Of a DNA stretch of 64,000 nt, positions 45,508 to 54,833 are shown piece after piece; positions within the stretch are counted from its first letter, which is position 1, and each line of letters starts with the position of its first letter. The notes under the pieces were generated by a model. It made no database searches. It saw only the letters and a list, made by a program, of their open reading frames with translations, and was not told the DNA's origin. The position numbers and the translations under genes were made by a program. Source of the DNA: Deinandra increscens subsp. villosa (lineage: Eukaryota; Streptophyta; Magnoliopsida; Asterales; Asteraceae); contig JBCNJP010000006.1 of assembly GCA_039602395.1 (NCBI GenBank), positions 49,496,502 through 49,560,501 of the forward strand, read 5' to 3'.

Positions 45508-45965
45508 TGTTGATCGAATCCTGAATCGTTAATATAATAAACAGATAATAATAATAAAGATTACCTGTAAGCATCTGGTTGAGATCAGCAGTAGTTAGGT
45601 TGTCCATCCTGTGAGTAGCCTTGGTTCCCCTTTAGGGTGTATAGCTAATGATGGTGTAAGGTTTCGTGAGGGTTCACGAAACAGAGAGAGAGAGCCGAGA
45701 GAGATGAGAGAGAGGTCGAAAGTTTTGTGGTGGTGATTCACCCTTTAATCTCTCCCAAAGGGCTCTATTTATACACCCAAGGGGAAACCCTAGTCTATCT
45801 ATAAAGGGTAATTACGTCCATCAAGTAATACCAGATAGGGTCAAATACGTAATTGATTATTTAAGATAAATGATTAAAGGACATAAATAAGATTTATATA
45901 TACATATATATATACGTAATATATATATATATATATATTTAGATATATATAAATTATGTCTAACA
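45508..45965 (-). repeat. Element D 5' LTR
   Basis: Same as the 3' LTR except for a longer GA run, a longer TA run and one A/G change (TACGTAATAT against TACATAATAT). Confidence 0.95.
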
Positions 45966-46374
45966 AATTTTGTATCTCGCAATTCAAATACTGCCCAAGA
46001 AGAACTAACCTTAAATCTGCAAAGATGTGAAGCATCTCATTCCCTAAGGAAATAAATCACAATAACACAAGTACCTGGCTAGTGTAACGAATCAGCAAGC
46101 ATTGGGCCAGAGGGCAACGAACAGTACCCTTTGTCAAGTTGGTCACTAGTTTGCTCATAGCTAACCGATCGTTTTGTCTTATCTGCAAATAGAACAATTT
46201 GTTATATATGGCCAAAGATTTATAAGTGAGGTCCAACTGTAAATCGACCACATGGGAATCATCTTCTAGGAACAGCCAAGTCATTCAAAAGCTTGTTAAA
46301 CATAAAGCTACAATCGCTGCATTCAATTGTCATACCTGCTGGAGTAAGGCAAGTGCAGCCCTTGATTGGACAAC

Positions 46375-47967
46375 TGTTGGGTGTCGAATCCAGCAAATAA
46401 AATAGTAATAAAGTGAACCTACTAAGACACACTAATAATAGTATGAGCGGAAGTAAGGTTTGTGTCCTCAGGGATACGGATTAACTTTTTATACCAAAAC
46501 CTTTTAATGCAAATACATTGTTATGAAAAATAGTAAAAATGGGGGGTTTGTGAATTTTTTATGAAAATATTGAAAAATCTAACCGAATGTCGAAACGGCC
46601 GTTTCAGAGTCCCTCGCGGCCGTTTTGGACTGCTGTGAAAAAAAAAGAAATATTTTTGGATTTTATTTTTAACTAATTACGAAAGCTAATAATTAAAGAA
46701 AATGTTAACTAAATATTAAAATGGAATTCAAATATGAGAAAATAATTCCAACACAAGGGCGATTTCTTGTTTTCAACTCGACTTACGATCATGAACGGTT
46801 ATGGTGCAATGATCCTTTTTATCAAACGGTTTGTATCGGTTCTAGACGTCGAGCCGTTCTGACATCCACTCCATCTAAAGTCTAACCAAACACAGTTCGT
46901 TGATTAGAGCCAACCCGCTACTCTAATCTCGAGTCGTTCTGATCTTAGCGTGCGGGTTGCAAGTGACAGAAGAACCGATTATAATTAACCACACACGCCG
47001 TTCTGTGTGTTCAACTAGATTATGTGCTTCTATAACGAATTTAAATTCATAGACAAACCTAAACCGTTATTTGTTCCTTTTATCAAGATTAAGAACTTTT
47101 TAGGGTTTTAAAATTGATGAACATTATTAGATCCATTAACAAAGTGGCCAGTTTTATTAACAAAACTAATGTATACCGGGAGAGAATCCGGGTTTAAGAT
47201 CAAGAAACACATAAACAAACCATTCATAAATTAGATCTCATAGACGTTTCACATAAGATTGGAGTCAAACACCAAGAAATCAAACCCTAATATCGGAATT
47301 AATAGTTTTTTAGCCGGACATTGGCTAAATCAATTAGACTAAATTCATAAAACATAAAAGAAAATTCTTACGAACAAGAAAATAAAACAAACTTGAAGCA
47401 AAACTAGATCTTTAAAAGTTGCAGCCGTCAAAGTCCTCCCTTGCTCCTGCCGTCGAACTCTAATAAAGATGTCCAAGAATTTAGGAATTCAAAAAAAATT
47501 CCTTTGAATTACAATACCCCTCCTTATATCCTACTTCACACCCTAATCCACCTGTGTGTGGCTTTCTCAGCCCATTTGTTTTTTTTTTGTTTGATAGATA
47601 GGCCCACATGCGGTTTCAATTACCAAAAGATAAATTCCTAAGTTGTAGGAATTAATTTTCAGTCTCATAAACACGAAACGGCCGCAACACTACTAGAGCA
47701 TTAATCTGAGACGGCCGTTTTAGCATTCTGTCCAAAATTTCCTTCAATTCCAGTTGTGTGCTTTTGCCTTCTAACTCCTTCCAAGCAACTCAAAAATTAG
47801 TCATGATGTGCCAATAACGCCACTCGATCGCCTCAAACCTACAAATCAATAAAAACGCCCCAAAGTAGATTCTATTCCGCATAAACTAATATTTACAAAA
47901 TACTACGATGTGAACTAGAAAAATGCATGAAATATGAATAAAATGAGTGCTAAAAACATGATAAACT
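46375..47967 (-). repeat. Element C 3' LTR, major part
   Basis: Begins TGTTGGGTGTCGAATCC, as does 62771. Contains the palindromes GAAACGGCCGTTTC (46592-46605) and CGCGGCCGTTTT (46615), AAACGGCCGCAAC (about 47677) and GACGGCCGTTTT (about 47710), and a minus-strand TATA-like GATATAAGGAGG (complement of about 47522-47533). GCCGTTCTG recurs three times near 46855-47000. The last 23 bp are at 58611-58633, beyond element B. Confidence 0.9.
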
Positions 47968-48156
47968 TGTGACGCCCACTCCCAGACTTGGCTCTAGAAG
48001 GGGTCACGAATCGGATTTACTCATGAACACAAGGTATCAACAGAGATTACTAAGCAGCGGAAATTTTAAACTTTTATTTATTTGCCAAGTACTACAAAGT
48101 AAGAGATAATTTACATAAGGAAATACTAACTATCATTACGTTTTATTGCTATAACT

Positions 48157-48590
48157 TTTTTTTTTTTTTTTTTTTTGGAACGGCGATGTTTGATCACGAT
48201 GGGTTAGGACATCGCGCACCTATCCTACCTCCGTAGAGGAGGAGATGAGGGTCCACCCCACAGACAGCCAGACATGAGTGTCCTAACCGTGCCTCAGCTG
48301 GGGTCGTGTGGGGGCATATGGACGTTCCCCGGGAAAACCATGCACTGTCTAGCAGGCCCACATGGGACCTTCGTTGTAACCCGTAGGTTTCAACCCAAGC
48401 TTAGACAGTTGCAAGCCTCCACAATAGCAGAACTATCTGGAGTAACCTGCGTGCTGGGTAAAACCGGTCGGCATCATGACTCGAACCAAGGTTGCCCTTG
48501 GTCATCAATCATTTGCCAACAGTGAGGTTTGAACCTGGGTTTCCCCAAAGTCCAAACAACACCGGTACCATTGAGACAATGCTACAATGG
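48157..48590 (-). mobile_element. tRNA-derived SINE with 14-bp target duplication
   Basis: Both sides carry TTATTGCTATAACT (48143-48156 and 48591-48604); the uninterrupted site is present once in the other LTR near 55011. The element reads on the minus strand from CCATTGTAGCATTGTCTCAA (A-box-like) through GGTTCAAACC (B box, about 55 bases in) to a poly(A) tail of 20 (T-run 48157-48176). Its body of about 414 bp is long for a plant SINE. A second B-box-like GGTTCGAGTC lies about 50 bases further. A small plus-strand frame inside it is accidental. Confidence 0.85.
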
Positions 48591-48982
48591 TTATTGCTAT
48601 AACTATGCCAGCTTGCCAACACCCTCCTTCCGTCCGATAGCTTGCCCGTCTAATCCCTTATCACCAGGGCCTTCTCATAACTAGTCGAAGCCTCACCCTG
48701 ACCTGACATACATACATTTTTGGAAAAGGTCAGCTTACGCTAGTGAGTTCTATATTTTAAAAGCTTTACCTCGGCGTGAGGTTTAAAACCCTTGGACCTG
48801 CAAGATCCCTTTTTCACAGACATTTATATAATATATATATCACAATTATAAAACACATAATATTCCTTAACAGGAAACACCCCCTATAAAACCATTTATC
48901 CCGCTATCCCTTCCTACAACCCCAACATTTATTACCAGTGTAAACCCTGCTAATGTATAAGCAGAGAAACCATCTTTGTCGA

Positions 48983-49162
48983 CTGCCGAGTTTACCCCTC
49001 TAGGGTATTCCCTATAACGGTCAGTCACCCTGCTTTCCCTTATTTGCTAACTGCCGAGTTTACCCTTCTAGGGCATTCCCTGTAACGGACAGTTGCACCG
49101 CCTTCCCCTATTTGCTTACTGCCGAGTTTACCCTTCTAGAGCATTCCCTATAACGGACAGTA
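48983..49162 (+). repeat. 68-bp tandem triplicate in element B LTR
   Basis: CTGCCGAGTTTACCC(C/T)TCTA and TTCCCT(A/G)TAACGG(A/T)CAGT recur at 48983, 49051 and 49119. The copies in the right LTR start at 55401. The ends ACTG..CAGT could close each unit as a stem. Confidence 0.9.
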
Positions 49163-52100
49163 GCTTTTTCCCTTTTCTATTTGTAGTGGTCTCTAATCCC
49201 ATTGAGCAACACTACCTCTTAACTCCCTCTGTACTACTACCCGCCCCTTAGTTAAATACCCAAGAGACTTAAGACTATTAGTAAACAGTGATAAGGTCTT
49301 CATATACTGCAACAAGTGGACATCTCCCAATTTATCGTTAGTGTATGTATACAGGGCGTATCCTCCACACTTCTGATATACTGGGTAACTAATATTATTA
49401 TGTATATATATAGGAAGTACCAGCGGCGTATCCACCACATAATAATAAAGCAGATGCATCACCTGTTCTCATATAATCATACATATTCACTATAACGTTT
49501 ACTAATAATTCCTTTATCACTTGACTATTTAATTTCGAAGCAAATATAACACATATCATATCACAGTCATTATAATTATGTTATAACACGTACAATGATT
49601 TAATATCATTTTCATAACATATCATATATATATTTCTATATATATTATCCCAAAAACCTTTTAACAGTTTATCAATTCAAGATATTTCACGTATATGTAT
49701 TTCCATAACAGTTCACATATATATATCAATCCAACAATAATTTAACAGTTCAATATATCCATTTATCAATTAGCACCTTAGCAATCTGATATGTATTTAC
49801 TCAAAGGTAATTCAATAGTTTAGATACGTAACATTTCAGTTATAAATCATTTAGATGCATTTTATAACATTTGTATGTATATCAGCCCGAAAACATTTAA
49901 AACATTTAAAATATTTAAGAGTGGGCTCATAGAACTCACCTTATCTCTTTAACTTGTTTACTTGGACAGAACTTCCGCAACGATTCCCGATTTAACCTAA
50001 TTTGCGTATCGTATGGCGTTAACGCAAGGTTTTATACAATAAACACTTCCTATGTTTATTTTAATATCTTATTATCTTAATAATATTCAATTATTAAGTT
50101 TATCCCCTTTTAAAGGTCAAAATGACCAAAATGCCCTTTAGGCATATATCATTTTCTTTTAACGATAATATGAAGACGCGCATTCCTATAAGTAAACGCT
50201 CACTCCGGGATCGCCCAGTGTTGGGATGCCATTGCCCAGATGGGATGGCGACACCCCCGCTTTTGCCAGAAACCCCAGAGTACAGGCGCTTACCCTTCCG
50301 GTCCGCACGAACTTCTAAATATCCGATTAACTCGGTGTTTTAAATACTTTATTATTTATCCATTTTAAACCCATATATGTTTATTATATATATAAATATG
50401 TTATCATACCAAAATGCAAGTCCCCATACCCTCCGGATTATTTTATATTAAATATTTATATTCCGAAACCCTAATTTCCCATTTTTCTCATTTCTATAGC
50501 AAAACTCATTTTTATTTAAAACCGTCTTAGGGTATTATCCATTATAACATTTTATAATATCTTTTAAAATGGCAAAGCTTAATTCAAAACCGTTTGCTCG
50601 ATTTGGGCAGAATAACGACACAAAAACCCTAATTTTGACCCGTTTACAAAACCCATACCAAACCTTTACCAAGTCTGAAAAAAACTTAGGGCTTTCTTAT
50701 ATAACATCATTTTAAGAGTACCTACAAAAATTCAGAGCCTAACTCCCACCCGATCACCCGAATTTGATGATTTATGCTCAAGAACCCTAATTTTTGCATA
50801 GTTTTAGAAAGCATACTTAGAGATTGATTTAGCAAAAACTGAGATAGGTTATTTTAGATCATACCTAAAGATGCTTGACTGCAGAAATTCGGATCCTAAC
50901 TCCTCTCCGATTGCTCGTATTGCTCCGACGAAGTTCTGGTGCGTTTTTAGGGTTTTTGGGTTATGATTTACGAAATTAGCGAGTTTGGAGGATGGATTCG
51001 GCCTTCTATTTATACTAACAGGTGCGAAACAGGTTCCTTACACGTCCATGGGTGACTAAGCATGCCAATTCGACGCGTAGATGGTCAATTTTAGTCAAAA
51101 ACGTAGCCTCCAAGTTCAAAAAACGTTGCTGTCAACGAATCTGCACAGCTAGGGGAGTCGCGGATCGCGACAGAGAGGGAAACAGCCCTCGCGGGCCGCG
51201 AGTCTACTTTACCAGTTTGGCAGTTTTGGTCCCTGCACTTTCTTTTTACATTTTAACCCCCTAAACCTCAACCGTTCTATTATTTTATGCACCAAATCAT
51301 TATAGGACATATTTATAAAAGTTTCTAAGGCTCGGGACACTCTCGATGATATACGTATACATACGTATATATATATTTATATATTTATATATATATTTTT
51401 CATTATTTACACCTTTGGCCCCTCAAACTTTACAATACACATTATTTTATGTTCCGAATCATTTTAGGATATTATTATAATATATTATAAGCCTCGGGGT
51501 ACTTATAAAAGTTATAGATACGTATAATATTCATAAGTATTCATAACTTTAAATAAATTACACTTTTAGCCCTCTAACTTTTATCTTATGCATATTAAAC
51601 CCTAATCTTTTGATGTAACTATCATTTTACATCTTACAACCTTCCTAAACATATTTCTAACATTCTTGAAGGTTCGGGTCATATATAATCATGTATATAC
51701 ATATATATATTTGTGTATTTCCATAATTTACACTTTCTACCCTTCTACTTTCTTGTTAATTATTTAAGCATGCATTTTTCATACGTATAATTATCCAAAC
51801 ACGTATTTCTACCTATATATCCATCAAATGAATATTTCACATGCATCCATGCTATTCAACATACTTTTACACATGTATTTAATATCGCATAATTACGTAA
51901 AGGCATTTTCTCCCGGTTATCATTTATTTTTATCGTATAAACGTTTAGCTACGTTTTTCATGCTAACATCATATATATCAATTATCTTTGATATATAGTT
52001 TCATTTTCTTTCCTCATGTTATTAATTAACACATATATCATTCATGCAATACTATCTTTTATCGATTTATTACCCGGTAATGGGTAAACATGCATTTTTC

Positions 52101-52189
52101 AAACGTTTTAACACGTTTAGCTTCCCAACACATATATAATGTATATTAATAACATTAGTCACGTATTTCTCAAATTTTGGGATGTTACA

Positions 52190-52204
52190 ACTCTACCCCC
52201 CTTA
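52190..52204 (-). promoter_or_regulatory. Element B polypurine tract
   Basis: Minus strand AAGGGGGGTAGAG runs into the 3' LTR start TGTAACATCCC. Confidence 0.85.
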
Positions 52205-52966
52205 AATAAGGTTTCGTCCCGAAACCTGCTCCGTTTACGAATATCTCATCAGCGAGATATCCTTAACTTACCCCTTTCTTTTCTAGGTTGATTTAAGAAT
52301 CTAACCTAGGCATTCATAATACTTTACTATAGGAATTATCTTGCTCCTAATTCTTCCTTCTAATTGCGATGTAGAATCGCAATACGTATTTATATATACG
52401 ATAACCCGTCATTTAGTACGATCTATCGAAAGATGTTATTTCTAACTCGTTTGCTTCAAAACCGCAATGATTCTTCAGATGACATTTCAGCTAACTCTTG
52501 GAAGAACGCGTCTCCGCGAGTCTTTCTAATGCTCCATTCTTACCCTTTGTATATATCGAACGTTTTATCTATACTTGCATGGCTTGATCTTCATTCTTGG
52601 ATTCCAACAGTATTTCATTTGCTTACTAATAAGTGATCTATATTCATAAATCCTACTGATTTGTTTTCCACAGTGGCCCGTACTATCTACTTACACGAGA
52701 CTAACTCTAGTCCACTTCTTGTTGTATCTCAGGTGTATATATATAAGATGTACCAGCGGCGTATCTACCACACCCTTGATACAACCAGAGGTGTACTAGT
52801 CCTAGTCTAGTGTAGGAGACATTACTATTCTAACCACAACAAAATCAGTATAATTTATGACTATTTATCACTTACTTTCAATAAACTAGTTGGACATCCT
52901 AATTAATGCTTTCATTTCCTGAGTGTAAACACTACCGCTGCAAGCTTCAAAATTCTCGGATGATTT
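52205..52966 (-). other. Element B 3' untranslated interior
   Basis: About 760 bp without coding motifs. TACCAGCGGCGTATCTACCA (about 52752) echoes a segment of the LTR (about 49419). GTTGTATC and GATACAAC with GGACTA / TAGTCC pairs around 52690-52820 may fold. This is where pol has been lost. Confidence 0.6.
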
Positions 52967-54298
52967 CTAACGTTTAACGTTCATTCTTCTAAGGCAGTCA
53001 TAATCTAAAGGATTCGCAATCCTAACTAACGGCCTATCAAGCAATTCGTAAAACCATTCGATAGAACTCATAATAGCGTTAAAGTCATAACACGTATTCA
53101 AGCAAAATATACCTGAGGTCACATCAGGTCCTTCGATAGTAGTTAGAGTATAAACTTTGCCTTTGGCTCCTACAGCTAGAACTGATCTCAATGGCATCGG
53201 GTTTCTCACTATCTTAGGGCAATTTGCTTTAACATGCCCCGGGCTCCCACACTCGTAACATTTCTTAGCTTCCGGACAATTGTTAGAGTAATGTCCTTCC
53301 TTTCCACACCTATAGCAACTCGTTGGTTTTACCCAACACTCTCCATGATGATACTTGCCACACTTACGGCACTTAGGCTTGTCGCCTTTTGAATCTCTCT
53401 TCTTCTTGTGAAAATCTCGGTCATTCTTCTTTGAACTTTCTCCAGTCTCAGATATCTTCCTCTTAACTTCTCCCGGTCTTCCGTTGTCGCCATATTCTTC
53501 TTCATAGACCATAGCACTGATGTCAATTGCTTCTTGGTAAGTCCTTGGAACATGAGGCCTAACTATCTTCCTTACAGCAGCAGGAAGGGCCTGAACGTAT
53601 CTCTTCACCTTCTCTTCCTCGGGTGTCACCAATCTTGGCACTAACCTTGCCATCTCGTCAAACTTGCTCGTGAACTCTTGATGGGTCATAGTACCTGCTT
53701 CTAACTTCAGAAAGTTAACCTCGATCCTCTCCAGCTCGTGTCTTGGGCAAAACTTGTTCATCACTAGCGTCTTTAAGTCATTCCACCTCATAGCAGCAAC
53801 AGCTTGCTCGTCTCGGGATTGTAGAATCGAGTCCCACCAGAATAGTGCTTCCCCTTTGAAGGAATGGGTTGCATATTTCACCGCTTGATCAGGACGACAC
53901 TCACTAATACCTATTACAGCTTCCATCTCTCGAATCCAACGAACAGTCGAACCTGCATCTCTCTTCCCTTCAAATGACGGAGGCCTGCATCCACTAAACG
54001 ATTTGAAAGAACATCCGTGATTGGCATTTCCTACATCTCCAGCAGCATCACCAGCGGCTCCTCCGGCTCCAGCTCCATTTGCACCTCCACCAGCAGCTCC
54101 ATGAAGTTGAGCGATTAGATTAGGCAAAGCTGCCTGGAACATTTGATTCAATTCTGCTGCCATGGCTGTCCTTTGCTCGTTCGTAAAGACATTAGCTCTC
54201 GCGTTATTCTCTCGTTCGGGATGCGTACGCGCATGCCTTCCTGTACCGGTTGCTCTGCCGGTACCCCTACCTCTACCACGTCCGCCTCTGATCATCAT
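52967..54298 (-). CDS. Gag polyprotein of element B, intact
   Basis: 443 codons, no interruption. Residues 1-35 are Arg/Gly-rich (MMIRGGRGRGRGTGRATG). An Ala/Gly linker occupies about 70-95. The capsid-like retrotransposon gag domain spans about 100-270 (FKSFSGCRPPSFEG, VRWIREMEAVIGIS, ALFWWDSI, FCPRHELERIEVNFLKLE, EFTSKFDEMARLVP). A charged linker follows. Three zinc knuckles are at about 325-380: CRKCGKYHHGEC (atypical), CYRCGKEGHYSNNC and CYECGSPGHVKANC (both CX2CX4HX4C). After them the frame keeps the protease lead-in KVYTLTTIEGPDVTSGIFCL, then leaves it for an unrelated 35-residue tail, so the deletion of pol starts just before the protease active site. Gag builds the particle and binds RNA; with no pol, partner enzymes are needed. 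Confidence 0.9.
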   Translation of the reverse strand: MMIRGGRGRGRGTGRATGTGRHARTHPERENNARANVFTNEQRTAMAAELNQMFQAALPNLIAQLHGAAGGGANGAGAGGAAGDAAGDVGNANHGCSFKSFSGCRPPSFEGKRDAGSTVRWIREMEAVIGISECRPDQAVKYATHSFKGEALFWWDSILQSRDEQAVAAMRWNDLKTLVMNKFCPRHELERIEVNFLKLEAGTMTHQEFTSKFDEMARLVPRLVTPEEEKVKRYVQALPAAVRKIVRPHVPRTYQEAIDISAMVYEEEYGDNGRPGEVKRKISETGESSKKNDRDFHKKKRDSKGDKPKCRKCGKYHHGECWVKPTSCYRCGKEGHYSNNCPEAKKCYECGSPGHVKANCPKIVRNPMPLRSVLAVGAKGKVYTLTTIEGPDVTSGIFCLNTCYDFNAIMSSIEWFYELLDRPLVRIANPLDYDCLRRMNVKR

Positions 54299-54818
54299 CC
54301 TATATTCCAGGTGAGTGACATTTCAGAATTTATGTGACGTAAAGTCCTTGAACTTTTGAATACATGATAACCAGATAAGTACCGGTACCAAAGCAATTAT
54401 ATAGTTATGATGTTTTCAAAACCCCAGTTACTTCAATCACACTCCTTCTATGTGTCCACTCTTCTCTTTTATCCTTTTACCGGTAACTCTAAGTTAAAAC
54501 CGGTTCTTGAATCATCTCGCTCACCGATCAAACATTACACCATTGTAAAAATTTTCTTTGCACTTGGACATACAATAGTTAGTACCTAGGGTATGTTTAT
54601 ACGGCTAATACCAAATTGCAGTAGCTAATTGCAATCCGGTCTTTTCCACACTTCACATACTCTAGATGCTACTTACTATGTCCCTAATGCATTCTCGTTT
54701 CTACGGGCACAAGCTATCCTGGCTGGCATCTACATCCCTTATCTCATCCTACTTTGTCTTTCCAGAGTCCTAGTTTAAGTCTAGATACTGCATTAGTACC
54801 TAAATCTCTTAAACCAAG

Positions 54819-54830
54819 GCTCTGATACCA
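54819..54830 (-). promoter_or_regulatory. Element B primer-binding site
   Basis: Perfect TGGTATCAGAGC on the minus strand, three bases inside the 5' LTR edge at 54834. Confidence 0.95.
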
Positions 54831-54833
54831 ACT

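Larger units (their letters stand above)
40044..45965 (-). mobile_element. Element D: recent copia-type LTR element without coding capacity
   Basis: 5.9 kb, perfect 5-bp target duplication AATTT (40039-40043 and 45966-45970), LTRs of 450 and 458 bp, iMet PBS and a GTGGGAGA purine tract of copia type. The 5-kb interior has no gag, protease, integrase or reverse transcriptase and is A+T-rich. It is thus a large retrotransposon derivative. LTRs differ by about one substitution plus simple-repeat length, so insertion is recent. It sits in the coatomer intron between exons ii and iii. Confidence 0.9.
38049..46374 (-). pseudogene. Coatomer subunit gamma (COPI gamma-COP) pseudogene, internal exons
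   Basis: Gamma-COP is a HEAT-repeat adaptor-like subunit of the COPI coat that carries cargo between Golgi and ER. Four exons read on the minus strand. (i) 46336-46374: VVQSRAALALLQQ, lacking about five residues (VQFHA) present in plant gamma-COP and cut by element C. (ii) 46075-46182: IRQNDRLAMSKLVTNLTKGT and PLAQCLLIRYTSQ, intact, with GCAG and GT borders. (iii) 39795-40027: VIRESSINNQTGDRPFYDYL, EMAIFEAARAI, a one-base loss, then GVTSRELTPVITVLQLFLSS and PVLRFATVRTLNK; its acceptor is CCAA instead of an AG and its donor reads GC. (iv) 38049-38176: VAMTHPMAVTTCNIDMESL, one inserted base after DQNR, then SIATLAFTTLLKIGNES. Order and phases fit the plant gene. With these breaks and two LTR insertions it cannot be functional. 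Downstream exons left of 38049 were not found. Confidence 0.9.
47968..52189 (-). repeat. Element B 3' LTR (interrupted by SINE)
   Basis: 4222 bp including the 448-bp SINE insertion. Contains the 68-bp triplicate at 48983, the conserved GC block at 50185-50325, a minus-strand TATA box TATAAATAGAAGG (complement of 51005-51017), and the palindromes GTCGCGGATCGCGAC (51157-51171) and CTCGCGGGCCGCGAG (51188-51202) about 140-190 bp upstream of it. Confidence 0.95.

Noticed and set aside
48274..48525. Plus-strand 83-codon ORF
   Set aside because: Lies inside the SINE on the antisense strand and has no protein features.
50122..50343. 73-codon ORF identical at 56540-56761
   Set aside because: The identity comes from LTR duplication. 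The frame runs through the conserved GC block, and the matching block in LTR E is on the other strand with no equivalent protein.
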